From: Edaphochlamys debaryana
Taxonomy: Eukaryota > Chlorophyta > Chlorophyceae > Chlamydomonadales
Reading direction: 5' to 3'
DNA length: 64,000 nucleotides
NCBI GenBank assembly: GCA_016858145.1
Contig: JAEHOE010000049.1
Span: 682,001-746,000, forward strand
In this document: positions 10,701 through 22,408 of the stretch, in pieces
Numbering within the stretch: the first letter of the stretch is position 1
Layout of the letters: the number at the start of each line of letters is the position of its first letter
Notes under the pieces: generated by a model
What the model was told of the DNA's origin: nothing
The model's database searches: none
The model's input: only the letters and a program-made list of their open reading frames with translations
Translations under genes and position numbers: made by a program

Positions 10701-13005
10701 GGGACGGGGGACCAGGGGGAACTGCGAATGCGAGGAGGACGTGGGGCCTAACCCTCCCTCCCTCCCCCTCCCCCGTCCCCCCCCTGACAGGTCGGCATAC
10801 AGTGTACCGCCCCCCCTCCCGGCTACGACGCCAACGGCGACGGCATCGTGGACGACGGCCGCATCTGCTACTCCCCCCGCGGCCTGGCGCACCAGATGCA
10901 GTGGGGCACGCTGAGGGTGACGGCCAACGCGGCGGCGCTCAAGCTCTCGTTTGCGCAGGCAGGCCTGGGCACCGGCCGGGCGGGGGGAGGGGGGGGGCTG
11001 CTGGACCCCACGTCCCCACGTCATAGGCCACAAACCAACCGTCACGTAACGCACCTCTTCCTGGCATACGGTACCTCTATTACCAGCGTACCGCGACCCC
11101 ACCACCTGTGCACTCCGCTCCGCTCGTTGACCCGCGCCTCCCCCGTTCCCCGCCGTGGCTTCCAGGATCAGCGCTGGCCCAGCCCCTGCAGGGAAGGCCT
11201 GGCCCCGGCAGGCGCCTCCTCCAGCTCAGCCACTCATCCCCAACCCTCATGCCTCCCCCTTGCCACGCTCCTGCCCCCCTCCCCCCCCCCCAGGCCCTGG
11301 CGGCCACCGGTGTCCCCACGGATGCGGTCGAGGCCCAGCGGCAGCGCTGCTGGGCGCGGCGGCAGGTGAGAAGGGGGGGCGGGCAGGATAGCCATCGCCT
11401 CTTTCCTCACACCCTTAGTCGCCGTTCACTTAGCCCCCCCCTCCCCCTCCTTCCCTTCTCCCCTCCCTCCACCTCTACCCTTCCCCAGATCCGGCTGATG
11501 CTGGGCGACTGGGGCCGCAGCTTCGTGGTGGGCATGGGCTCACCCCCCCCCACGCGCCCCCACCACTCGAGCGCCATGTGCGACCCCGACCCCGCCACCC
11601 CCTGCGACGGCGCCACGGCGGCCCTGGACCGCCCCAACCCCTCGGTGCTGCGGGGGGCGCTGGTGGGGGGCCCCCGCAAGGACGACAGCTACGAGGATAA
11701 CAGGATGGACTACAGTGAGTGTGGGGGCAGGGGGGGGCAGGCAAGAGGGGTGGAGGAGGGAAGGAGGGGAGGAGGAGGGAGGGAGTGGGGCCAAGGGAGG
11801 AAGGGAGGGAAGGGAGAGGGGGGAGGGACAACAGGATGGACAACAGTGAGTGGTGTGTGTTTGGGGCGAGAAAGGTGTCTGGATCGACCTGTCCCCCTTC
11901 CTCAATACTCTGGCCTCCCTCCCTCCATCTCACCTCCCTCCCCCCTTCCTTAACCTCCCCCTCTTGCCTCCCCCCCCAGTCCTGAACGAGGTGGCCATTG
12001 ACTATAACGCCGGATTCACAGTGGCACTGGCGGCGCTGCAGCAGCTGGGAAGGGCCGACGTGACGGACTGGGACGCCTACTGCGGCCCCTTCCCCTCCCC
12101 CTCGCCCTCGCCCTCTCCGTCTCCCTCGCCTTCGCCTTCGGCCACTCCCTCGCCTTCACCCTCGCCCTCTCCGTCTCCTTCGCCGACCCCTACGCCCTCA
12201 CCCTCGCCGTCTCCGTCCCCCACTCCGCCCCCCTCTCCTTCCCCCTCGCCCTCCCCTTCCGCCACCCCCACCCCCTCCCCCTCCGCCTCGCCGTCCCCCT
12301 CGGGCTCCGGCCTCTGCCCCGCCGCGCGCTGGGAGTGCGGCGCCTGCGACGCCCCCACGCCCCCCGGCTCGCCCCTGGCCCCCGCCCGCCCCGCCTGCTA
12401 CGCCTGCGTCAACGCCCGCGGATCGGCCCCGTCCTGGCAGTGCCACGCCTGCCTGCAGAAGCCCGCGTACACGGCCGATCAGGTGGGCTGGGGATTGAAG
12501 GCGAGGGGAGAGGGGAGGGCGTGTGTGTTTCGGTCGTGGCGGTGCCCATGCCTGCCTGCAAAGTGGGGATGAGCTGCCCCCATCCCCGCTTTCTCGCCTG
12601 CTGGAACTTATCCCGGCCGCCCTTGCCGTGACCCCTTGGCCCCCGCCGGCCCCTCCCCCGCAGGCCGCCACGTGCCTGTCCTGTGTGGCCGCTGGCGGCG
12701 ACGCCTGGGCCTGCCAGCAGACCTGCACGGATCTCACCACGGATCCGGATCTGCTGCCGATCTGCTCGGCCTGCGCCAGCGATCCGGCTGTCATGGCGGC
12801 GGGCGCCTGGCGCTGCGGAAGCTGCATGGAAGCTGCGGTGCGTGCCAACGGCGCCGATGCGGTGTCGGGCTGCTCCGCGTGCGTGCGTGCTGGGCGTGAG
12901 TCGTGGGCGTGCTCCGCGTGCGGCGCCAAGGCGGATGCCGCCGCACGCAACGCATGCCTGGCGTGCGTGCTGTCCTCCAGCGCGCAGTGGAGCTGCGTCG
13001 TGTGA
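7716..13005 (+). CDS. Secreted GH9 endoglucanase with Pro-Ser linker and Cys-rich tail
   Basis: Fifteen exons (7716-7784, 7930-8101, 8289-8369, 8550-8700, 8875-8923, 9157-9321, 9672-9790, 9931-10110, 10354-10404, 10567-10630, 10791-10958, 11294-11365, 11489-11714, 11980-12482, 12664-13005) give about 803 residues with every phase closed. The order is: signal-peptide-like segment (HVLALLAAALLLAS), GH9 catalytic domain, a linker of SP repeats of about 75 residues, then a module of about 215 residues with many CxxC pairs. GH9 marks are YDYAALLDASFFFYEAQQSG, GGWFDAGDHMKF (catalytic Asp region), YGNHEWVDDMLWAA, RPHHSS, and DNRMDYILNEVAIDYNAGF with the acid Glu. The family hydrolyses beta-1,4-glucan by inversion. 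Secretion suggests cell-wall or extracellular glucan turnover. Introns after exons 2 and 11 use GC donors. A later ATG at 7728 could also serve as the start. Confidence 0.95.
9279..9475 (+). repeat. Donor-side exon-edge duplication (46 bases, period 151) with an 11-mer array between
   Basis: The 3' end of GH9 exon 6 plus the start of its donor (ending GTCCTGCGG then GTG) occurs identically at 9279-9324 and 9430-9475. Between the copies, 9352-9420 is a short tandem array of an 11-base unit resembling GGGATCTTTCG. Confidence 0.9.
11695..11854 (+). repeat. Donor-side exon-edge duplication (period 131)
   Basis: The end of GH9 exon 13 and its donor (AACAGGATGGACTACA then GTGAGT) at 11695-11723 recurs at 11826-11854 with two substitutions (GGACAACA then GTGAGT). 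The second copy retains a consensus donor inside the intron. Confidence 0.85.
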
Positions 13006-13984
13006 GGGGGGCGCCTGCGTTGGTGCGGAGTGCGGACTGCGCCCCTTGGGCCCTGGCCCCCTCCTGCAAGCTGAGGATGGGCCGTGAGGGATGCAGCGCA
13101 TGTATCACGAATCGACGTGCGTGCGTTTCAGATCGCTCCTCGCGGGAGCGCACAACTCGCTTTAGACGTTGCTGGAACGGTGCTACGGCATGACCTACAG
13201 CATGTCGTACCGTGCGATTCATTGCAGTACTTGCTATTCATGGTGGGCCCGTGTTGCCCAAGTATTACATAAGCTTTTGCCGGGCGCAACTGAGACGGCG
13301 TGCTCTCGTGCTCTCGTATCACATAAGCCCTGCTAGGAATGTACGGCCCAGGTCTGCGCTTATCCGCAGCGTCACATGGGCCATCAAGTTTGGGCCCCTT
13401 GCTAGCTGCGTAGCTAGCCGATAAATGAGTGGCCGTAGCCAAGCGCCCTTCGGGCCCTTCATGGATTGATCCTAAGGTGGATTGGTCCAAAGTTATGGAC
13501 ATATAGGTCCTTCCATTCATGATGCCATCCCAGCTGTGAGGCTGGAGTCGTGGAACATGAATTAGTCCCAGCGCCGAGAGGGCGCCCCAGGGCTTTCTAG
13601 GTCCGGGGTACGGTAAATGCCAGAGGCAGGCTTGCTTGGCGTGCACTGCCCTGGCAGAGCTGCAGGCACAGTACTTGACATGGCGGGGTGCAGATATCGC
13701 TTTCTTGCGCTGGTGGGTTCGGTGGGTTCGGTGTACTCACTGCTTACGTAGGGGCAGCAGGGGAGCAGGGCCAGGCGTGACGCGTGAGGCCCGACCACGC
13801 TGCGTCGGGGCCTGCCGCTGTATCTGTGCCGTGCCGCTGTGTGGACACACGAGTTGGGCCCGGAAGACTTGCGGCGGGTCCATGCGCCATGCCCAAGCAA
13901 ACGCTGTAAACGCGTTCTCAGACCCTGTGCTTCAGACCCGCCCGGTCTGTCTCCATCTTGCGGAAGTACTTGCGGTACTCCAGA
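13006..13984. other. Intergenic region, no gene seen
   Basis: Downstream of the cellulase stop I see no exon chain or RNA gene. GC content is lower than in the flanking genes. The short open frames lack conserved blocks. Confidence 0.5.
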
Positions 13985-14436
13985 CGGGATGGAGGAATTG
14001 CAGGGAGCAACGTGGGGGATGAGGAAGCGACGGGTTGTAGCAGGGGAGGCAAGGGAAGCCGCGGGCCAGGCGCGCTGCGGGCGTGTCGACGACGGCCGCC
14101 CTTCCCCACAGTGCGTGCGCTGAAACCCGGGCCGCACCTGTGGCGGCGGCCAGCGACGTTACCGCGTCCATCAGCGCTGAGTACTTGCTGGGCCCCCGCG
14201 CGAAGGCGACGACGTTGGAGGCGTCGCTCGTCGAGGACGGCTTGACGCGAATTGCGGAGTCCACTCCACGCGGCAGCACCAAGATCGGGCCAGAGGCTGG
14301 GGAGACCCACGCCACGAACTCGCTGTCAGCGGTGAGGCCGGCGAGGGCGTGCACCTCCTCCGGCAGAGCCGAAAGCGAAGATGTCCAGGCAGTGGGAGTA
14401 AGGTGTTGGCGCGACGCGTCGTAAAGGCCCGCGACC
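13985..14436 (-). pseudogene. Extra copy of exon 2 (plus part of its 3' intron) of the 16238-18461 gene
   Basis: About 450 bases match 17767-18216 in the same orientation at roughly 95 percent by eye. The match covers nearly all of exon 2 (VAGLYDAS through SLAAATG), the donor GTGCGG and about 150 bases of the next intron. The first few codons and the original acceptor (LNITSA) are missing; unrelated sequence with an AG replaces them. The frame is open throughout, and the roughly seven differences I can align in the coding part are all synonymous. I file it as a gene fragment, but that pattern makes an expressed paralogous exon possible. No other exons of the parent are recognisable nearby. 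Confidence 0.75.
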
Positions 14437-16237
14437 GCAGTACGCCTGGCCTGCCGGTGGGCCCCAACCCGTCACCCGTGTCAGGAATACGCTGCGTCTT
14501 GACTCTTGGCCCATGAGTCCCGCACCGCCCCGGGCCTTCAGCGCAGGCCCGCGCATCAGGTAATGTTCACCACACAAGGCAAGCCGGAGCATGGAGCGTG
14601 CATATTACAGGCGGAGCTCTCATTCGAGCAGCGTTGACGTCTGCACCCATCCCACAGCGAGGCAGCAGGTGCCGCCATCCACAAGAAACCGTGCACTGTT
14701 GCTTCATTCGACTGCGGCACGAGTCGAGTCGACCTTGCACAGATACCCTGGGAGAAGACAAGGGTGGCTGCCTGTAGGCAGGACAAGGGCCGAGCCCCCA
14801 TGTTTGAAACCACACCCCTCCCCAACACCAGCGCGCATGGAGAAGAAAGAAGAAAGGCTACGACACAGACCACTCTGCTGTGCACTCGACGAGCTGGAAC
14901 GCTCGTGACAGTACTCGCCGACTCTGGCTTTCCCACGCAAACGCCTGGTCGACCGTATGATCGACCGTACGGCAATCTCGAATGCCCACACCGAAAGTGC
15001 TTGACTCTAGCTCTCCTCGCAGACACGGCCTCTCGTGTGCACACATACCAACGCAGACTATCAGCCGCTTCTCGAGCACGCTCCCAGCCCCCGCACAAAA
15101 GGGCCCTCGATCTCTCAAACGACCCCAGGCATCCAAGCCACCAAGCCCCCCACCCAGGGAAAGGGCATCATCGGTCAGTCTCCAAGCCACAGGCTAAAAT
15201 AAAGTAAGGCGAAAGCGATTAGAACCCACTCCGACTCTTCGCAGCAACGATCAGATGAGCCCTCGAAGTTTCATCCATGCACTCGGGCCGTACATGCGTC
15301 GGCTCACAGACAACTACGTACTTGCGCCAGAATACGGCAAACCCAGTAGAGAAGACCTCTGAACTCGAGGTTGGACCCGTATGTCCCGTTCCCCTTCTCT
15401 TATACGCAGTGGCACAGATGGTGTGTGGCCACCGCTTGTGTTAGAATTAGTAAGGGTCTCAAAGTCGTTGGTACTATCACCATGAGTCAATTGGTGTTGT
15501 GACGGTCGGTTGCTGTGTGTGCAAGAGCCCGACCCCTTAATAACTGGACCCGACACCCCGCGACTGCGCGGAGCTGCTCGGGGACCCCGCCACGACTGGC
15601 GTTCCCCCTGGCGTTGCCGGCCTTGCTGTCCAGAAGGAGAACACAAACCCCTTTAGGTCCCATCCCACAAGCACCCGAAGCATTCTCCAGCCATGCTGCA
15701 ACCCACGACCCACCAGAAGCGCACACAGCACGCCCCGCCCACGCCCCATTCACCAAGGTACTATGCCATAAGCATTGGGCAGAACACACAAAGACAGACG
15801 CACAAGGCGGTTGCAGCGCCATGCGGTGTACACACGTTCACTCTTCACACTGGGAAAGGGATGGGGTGCTGACTGCACCGCGCGGAAAGCACACGTCGCA
15901 GCGGGGTAGAGAGCATCACTCGGAAGCAGGTTCGCACCAAAAAAGAGGCCAAACACAGCAGCAGGGGCCGCGCACGCGTGTGGCGGCCGCGCCACGCCCC
16001 CACACAGAATCCCGCACCCAGAGAAAGCCCCAAGCCCTGCGGTCAAGAGCAATCGTTGAAGGGACAACACACAGTGCCATCCTGGCAACCCTGCCAACTC
16101 CGTTGCCACCATGCGCCGGCGCTAACCGAGAAGACTCTGTACTGTCGCCGACCAATCCCACCGTGCCATCTCACGCCGGCTCAAAGCGCGCTTCTGTAAC
16201 CCGGCCCCGGGCCGCTACCACCGCGGTCAGCACGCGC
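14437..16237. other. Intergenic region, A-rich on the plus strand, no gene seen
   Basis: Around 14820-15250 and 15515-16200 the plus strand has more A than T and few stop codons in one frame, which keeps a long meaningless frame open into the neighbouring gene. I find no conserved protein blocks, tRNA-like box B or repeats of note. Confidence 0.5.
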
Positions 16238-18461
16238 TCAGAGGTAAACCTGCACGGCGCGAGCGCCGGGCGCGGCCGACGCGGGCAGCTCGACGGTCAG
16301 CATGCACCCCTCGGCGTCGTACGCCCAGGCCGCGGGCCGCCCGTCCAGCGCCACCCCCCGCACGGGCGCCTTGCGCAGCCGCGAAGCCGCTGCCTCCAGG
16401 AACACGAGCAGCGTCGAGGCGCTGGCGGCCGTCACCTCCACCTCCAGAGCCACGCCCAGGGCGGAGGCTACGGAGGGGGCGGCGTCGGAATCGGCAGAGG
16501 CGGCGGTGGCGGCGGCAGCGGCCGCCGCCGCCAGCGCACTCGCGGGCATCACGCGGCAGAAGCCTACGGTGGGCAGGCCGCGGCCCTTGACGCCCACGAT
16601 GCCGAAGCTGGCGAGCACGCGCGCAGGGGCCGTGGTGGCGGTGGCGAGCGGCGCTGCGGCACCCTCCGACGCCGAGGCCGCATTGGACAGTGCCGCGTCC
16701 TGGCCTGCCACGATCTGGATGATTGGGGCGGCGACGATGGACCGGCCGGCCAGGGAGAGCGTGGGCGCGGCCGCCGCAACGGCGGCGGCCTCAGCGGGCG
16801 CCTCGCCGGACGCCGTTCCGGACCCGGATCCCGCCGTGCTGTTGGTGCGGGAGAGGCGGCCGGCGCCGGTGGGCGTGGCAGAGCCGGAGGAGGCGGTGGA
16901 CACGCCGGCCGAGACGCCGGCGGGGGACTCGTTGCCGGCGGCGGCGGAAATGCTGAGGGCGCGGGCCAGGGAGCCCAGCGGCGCGCCGCCAGAGCTGATG
17001 CGCATGCCGCTGCTGGGCGCCATGCGCAGCGCCGAGGGCGTGTCCATCACGGCCAGCACGTGGTTGGTGGCGGTGCCGTACACCACGGCCCTGCGGAGGA
17101 GAATGGAGGCAGGGCGGTGTGGCGGCGAGGTGAGTGGTTGAGGGTGGTCACAGGGTCAAAGGGTCGTCGTGCAGGACTCGCCGCCCGACCCACATGGCCG
17201 CACCCCTAGAGCAGCCAACCCACATGCCTTGGACATTGCCCCGGCCCAACCCACAAGCCCGCAAAGCACCAGTCCTCCCGTTTCTCACGGAAGACCCAGA
17301 CCTCATCCTGGCCCCGTTGCCCCCCTTCCTTGCCCCGCCCCGACCCACATGCACATATACCCCTCGCAACCAAACCCGCCCCCGCCCCGCCCCGACCCAC
17401 ATGCCCGAGTAGCACACTCTCAGCGGCTGCGCCATGCCCAGGCAGGAGCGCAGCATCGGGGCCTGCGTGAGCGGCTTGGCGGGCGTGTCGTGGCCCTCCT
17501 GGACGAGCACCGAGGAGTAGAGGTGCGCCTCCAGCGCCTGCACGGCGGCGGCCGTCGCGGGGTTGCTCCCGGCCTTGTCGGCCGCCGCGGAGGACGGGCT
17601 CTTGGCGCCCAGGGTCGAGGGCGAGCGCTCCTCGTTGAAGGCGCTGCGGTTGATGTAGTCAAGCAACGGCAGCGCGTAGGAGCGCATGTCGGAGGCGGAC
17701 ACGCCTGAGGATGGAATGGGCGAAGTGGGTCGAAGAGAAACGGGAAATACGGTGGGTGAGAGACGGGGTGGAGGAATTGCAGGGGGTTATGAGAGGGATG
17801 AGGAAGCGACGGGTTGTAGCAGGGGAGGCAAGGGAAGCCGCGGGCCGGGTGCGCTGCGGGCGTGTCGACGACGACCGCCCTTCCCCACGTGCGTGCGCTG
17901 AAACCCGGGCCGCACCTGTGGCGGCGGCCAGCGACGTTACCGCGTCCATCAGCGCTGAGTACTTGCTGGGCCCCCGCGCGAAGGCGACGACGTTGGAGGC
18001 GTCGCTCGTCGACGACGGCTTGACGCGAATCGCGGAGTCCACTCCACGCGGCAGCACCAGGATCGGTCCAGAGGCTGGGGAGACCCACGCCACGAACTCG
18101 CTGTCAGCGGTGAGGCCGGCGAGGGCGTGCACCTCCTCAGGCAGAGCCGAAAGCGAAGAGGTCCAGGCAGTGGGAGTAAGGTGTTGGCGCGACGCGTCGT
18201 AGAGGCCCGCGACCGCGCTCGTGATGTTCAGCTGCGAAGAAGCACGGAGCACGTCAGATGGGTCGGCGAGCGGCGTCGAAGAGCCGAGGTAGGCTAGGGC
18301 ATCGACGCATCGCGAATCCTCCGCCTTGACCGCGCTCCCAAGCTGGTAATGAGGTGGAGCGGCGCTAAGGTGCAGGCACGTACCTCAGATAGCAGAACGG
18401 TGCCCTCTGCGTTGACTGCGCTGTGGTCCGGGCGCACCAGCGAGGCCGCCACCGAGCTCAT
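16238..18461 (-). CDS. Unrecognised 511-residue protein, four exons
   Basis: Exons in transcript order: 18461-18384, 18231-17916, 17704-17416, 17090-16238, with all phases closed (1536 bases including the stop). The start ATG at 18461 opens MSSVAASLVRPDHSAVNAEG. Residues 27-130 form a compact, conserved-looking block (VHALAGLTADSEFVAWVS, ILVLPRG, FARGPSKYSALMDAV); this is the part copied at 13985-14436. Residues 130-230 contain MRSYALPLLDYINRSAF. The C-terminal half (exon 4) is Ala/Ser-rich with a hydrophobic, possibly beta-rich end (LEVEVTAASASTLLVFLEAA). I recognise no family and see no catalytic motif, signal peptide or clear transmembrane helix. The donor of exon 3 (GTGCTA) was chosen over GTGTGC because only it restores the frame into VAVVYGTATNHVLAVMD. 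Confidence 0.65.
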
Positions 18462-19050
18462 AGCCACGTCCAAGGATGGATGTCAGATGCCGCGGTGGTT
18501 AGGCGTGCGTGTTGGCTAGTGCGTGAGAGGCAGACCGGGCGCCAATAAGCGGGAACAGCTGGTGCGTCGCGGCAGCTGTGTGCAAGCCTTGGAGCAGGTG
18601 GTGAGCGTCGAAACGAGTACGCGGGGCGGGCTATGCGTAACGAAGACTTCCGTTGGCGATTTTGCGCTTCGAGGGGATCAAAGCGCCGAGGATCCGAGCG
18701 AGATGCAGCACTTTCGCATGCGGCTCGAGAGCTTTCTCGAGCTGTGCATGCCCCCTGAAGCCTGAAGCAGAACTCCCCTCTGCCATCGTCCTGAGTTCAG
18801 AAGGTGAAGGAGCGCCAGCCTTCCGAGCGATGGCGCGCATGCTCGGGCGAGAACCAGAGACCACACGCGTACACAGCAGCTCACGGCCGCACCATTCTGT
18901 ACGTGTTGGAAGCAGCTTGCAGCTTAAGTTCAAACCCTTGCGCCTGCCGCCATTTCCCATCCATCCACACCCGTTTCCCGCGCGGCCAAGTCCGGCTCCG
19001 TCCGTCACACTCGGCCTTGCTACAGCCACCCTCTGCCTCCCCTGGCATCC
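18462..19050. other. Short intergenic region between two minus-strand genes
   Basis: This separates the carrier's stop (19051) from the ATG of the 511-residue gene (18461). It should hold the carrier's 3' UTR and the downstream gene's promoter. I see no distinct signal in it. Confidence 0.5.
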
Positions 19051-22000
19051 TCACGCGTGCGTCGTTGCCGCAACAGCCGCGCCTGCCCGTCCTGTCCCCC
19101 CGCTTCGCGCCACGCGCTCCACCGCCTCCACGCCCGGCACCCCCGCCGCGAGGCCCTCCCGCGAGGCCTCGCGAGCCGCCTTGCCGCCGCCCGTGGCCGG
19201 CGCCGCGGAGCTGCCCCCTCCCAGCACCCGCAGCGCCGTGGTGTATCCCAGGAACGAGGCCCCGTCCATGACGAACGCGCGGACCAGCGTTGGCGCCACA
19301 CCGCGGAAGAAGGCGCGGGCGCCCGCTTCGGCCCACATCTGGGGGTGGGGTGTGCGGCCAAGGAGGTGAGAAGGGGATCGACAGAGGCCCGGTGGGCCGG
19401 ACCTCGGATGATCAGGACAGGACATCGATAAGAGTCAGGCCAAGCCTGTCGTACGCCATGTGCATGAGCCCTTCCACATCCCAGGCCCCACCTCCTGTAC
19501 GAAGCTCGTCCAGCCTCGCCCCGCGCTGGCCGTAACGCCCACGGCCTGCACCCGGCTCTTGATCACGTCCAGGGGGTAGATCGGGATCCACGCGATCACG
19601 CCCGCCAACCCGCCAGCCACCACCTTGGGCGCGGGGGGAGTGGCATTGGGCAGATGCACAAGTGCCGTTGGAAAGAGACAGGGGGGGCCGGGCCAAAGGG
19701 CATCTGACCGGGGCTTGGCCTCCGAGGCTCCAACCACGGAAGCCCACGCGACCGCTCTGCGCCTTAGCGGCTTCCAAGCACGCGTCGCCAGCCGGGCCCC
19801 GCGGTACTGGTGCCTCCACAGGGGGGGGGGGGTACCGGCCCGCGGTTCACCGCAGCAAGGTGCTCACCTGCGTGGCGGGCGGTGCGGCCTCGGGGTGCAC
19901 CCCGGGGGAAAGCGCCGCCGCGATGTCGTGGTAGAGCCTGGAGGGGTGGGCAGGGGGTGGGGTGGTGGGTGGGGGGCAGGGGGCGGCTCGGGTGGCGCGT
20001 GGGGGCAGGGTGCATCCGCAGAGGGTGTGGCATGTACTTCCAGCTGCCTCGCCTCGCCCCCCGCCAGCCAGCCCTACAGCCAGGGAGCGGGGAGGCGGGC
20101 CGCCCCCACACTGCCCTCTGCTTCTACCACAAGCCGCTGGTTGACGTGCGCAACGCCCGATCCACCCTGAGACACACGTTGCGCAGTGACTACCCACCAG
20201 GAGTGGATGGCGTAAGAGGGCCCGTGCCTCAGGCCCTGCCCCACCCAGACTATCACATAGCGCATTCCTGGGTATCCCAACACACACCCATACACTCCCA
20301 GGGGCAGTCACGTTTGCAGAGCCCCAGCGCCAACCGCCACTCACCAAAAGTACATGGCGTAGGAGGGCACGTCGCGGACCACCGTGAGATTGAAGCCCCG
20401 GTACAGGCCTGCGAGGCAGAGCGCGTGCCCACCAGTAGGGGTCAGGGGTCAGGGGTCAGGGGTGCGGTGGCCGGAGCCTGAGCGACTCTCTTTCTCCCCT
20501 TCCGTAGCTCCCCCAAGCAGCGCTGGGCCGATGGACTGCACGGCTAGCCGGGCTTTCCCTGCTCTTGACCCCTCCCTCAACCTCACGCACCCCGCCTAAC
20601 GGGCGTCCGTTCAACAGCCCCATCCCCTCAACCCGCACTACCCGACCGCCAGCTCTCCTGGGAGCTCACGCGCACGTCGCCTACATCGCACAGCACACCT
20701 TCCAGTCAAGACGCCCGTCCCCACCTCCCCGCTCCCCCCTCCCCACCTCTCACGCCGTCCGCCCGCAGCACCTGCACCGCCAGCTGCGCGGGGTTGAGGT
20801 AGGCGGGGGAGCCGCGGGGGGCGGTCTGCAGCTGCGCGCGCAGCTTGAGCAGCTCCACGGGGGACCACAGGAACACCTGAGGGGGTGGGGCAGGGGGGCG
20901 GATGGGGGGTTTAGGGGAAGGCGTGAAAGCCTGCTCGGTGTGTATGAGGGGCAGGGGATTGCTGCGAGCCTCCGTAACCCAGACCCTGACGCCCATGCTT
21001 GGCGCCCGCGCCTAGGCCCCCTCCCGCCGGGCCCCCTGCACGCCTCCAACCTCCCCTTCAGTCGCACCTGGGCCATCCCCGCCACTGACCCCGCCAGGAA
21101 CCCCTGCCAGGGCGTCGGCAGCGCGGCCGGCCCTCCTCCTCCTCCTCTGTCGCCGCCATGCCCTTGCCCCTGCCCTTGCCCGACCCCTTCCCCTCCGCCG
21201 CCTGCGCCTCTCCCCTTCTGCCCCGCGCTCCCGACAGGCTGCCCCGCCGCCGCCAGCGCTGCGGCGGCCGTCCCGCTGCTGTTGCCCCCGCTGCTCCCTT
21301 GCCCTCTCCCGCCGCTCGTGCTGCACCCCTCCGCCTCCGTTCCGCCGCTGCTAGCCGAGCAGGCGATCGCTCCTTCCCCTCCACCAGCTCCGTCTCCGCC
21401 TCCTTCCCCCGCGGCGCGTGTGCTGGTCACTATGGGGCGGAGGGTCCGGGCCCCAGGGGGCCCAGGCAGGCCCAACCGCTCCGCCACCCACGCCGCCACC
21501 GCCCCCGACACGGAGGCGGGCCCGTGGACCCCTGCTGGGTCCTGCTGGGCCCCGGCGGGCAGGGCGTGATGGTGGTGGTGGAGGTGGAGCGAGTGCAGGG
21601 AGTGGGACGAGTCGATTGAGGCGGGGGACGAGGCAGAGGCAAAGGCGGAGGCAGAGGCCGGTAGCGATGAGGACAGTGCTGGGCGAGAGGTCAAGGAGGA
21701 TGGGAGGGAGGAGGAGGAGGGGGAGGCGGAGGACGAGGAGGCGCCGGCGAGGAGCGCCGGGGCATCCTGCGTTTCCGGTTGGGCGGCTAGCTGCCGAAGG
21801 GTCCAGCCGTACGCCTGGGGAAGGATCGAGCAAACACCCGCGGCAGGGGAACGCATGGTTATGTCTCAGGCAATCCAGCCAGACGCATTGCTCCAACGGT
21901 ATGGCCAGCACAGGTAGGCGCTGAAGATTACGCTAGGGAGGGGTTTCCCTCCCTCCCAGGCCCAGACCCCAGGCGCCGGTAAGGCGGACCAGGCTGAGGG

Positions 22001-22408
22001 TCCAGGGTGCTGACCCCTTCCCGTTGAGGCTGGGGCCGGGGCCCTCCTTGCTGAAAGGGCAGAGCGACGCGCCCATACACCCCATCCCGTCTGCACAGCG
22101 GGGCTTCATCTAGCTTGCCTGGAAGAGGATCGCCGACTGCACCGACGCGAACAAAAGGGGGTACGTGAGCCCGCGCCATGGCGAGAGGATGCCCTCCTGC
22201 CGGAACATGGCTGCCAGCGCGCCCAGCGTGTTCTGCGTGGCGCCGGCCTGCTGAAGGCGCACACGCACGGTGTCCAGAGGCTGCGAGAGCGTGATGGCGA
22301 AGGCTCCCGCAACCGCGCCTGTCGGTATAAGGACAGCGTCCCGCGAGCGCGGGTTGAGAGGGGGATTCGTGGGGGGATGGGTGCTGCGGGGTGGTCGCCA
22401 CCGGGCAT
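19051..22408 (-). CDS. Mitochondrial carrier family (SLC25) protein, eight exons
   Basis: Exons in transcript order: 22408-22402, 22318-22119, 21814-21068, 20876-20747, 20408-20345, 19937-19868, 19623-19492, 19338-19051. All three signature repeats are present: SQPLDTVRVRLQQ, SPVELLKLRAQLQ and YPLDVIKSRVQ, each followed by its conserved partner (WRGLTYPLLF, GLYRGFNLTVVRDVPSYAMYFW, FFRGVAPTLVRAF). Such proteins have six transmembrane helices and exchange metabolites across the inner mitochondrial membrane; the substrate is not evident. Unusual points: exon 3 inserts about 200 residues of Ser/Ala/His/Gly-rich sequence between helices 2 and 3, the intron after exon 2 starts with GC (CAG then GCAAGC), and the first exon would be only seven bases (ATGCCCG). 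That start is the least certain part. Confidence 0.88.

Noticed and set aside
15515..17209. A 564-residue plus-strand frame and a 279-residue frame at 16302-17141
   Set aside because: They are shadows of low-stop composition and of the minus-strand exon 16238-17090. They have no conserved blocks and are rich in Arg, Gly and Ala.
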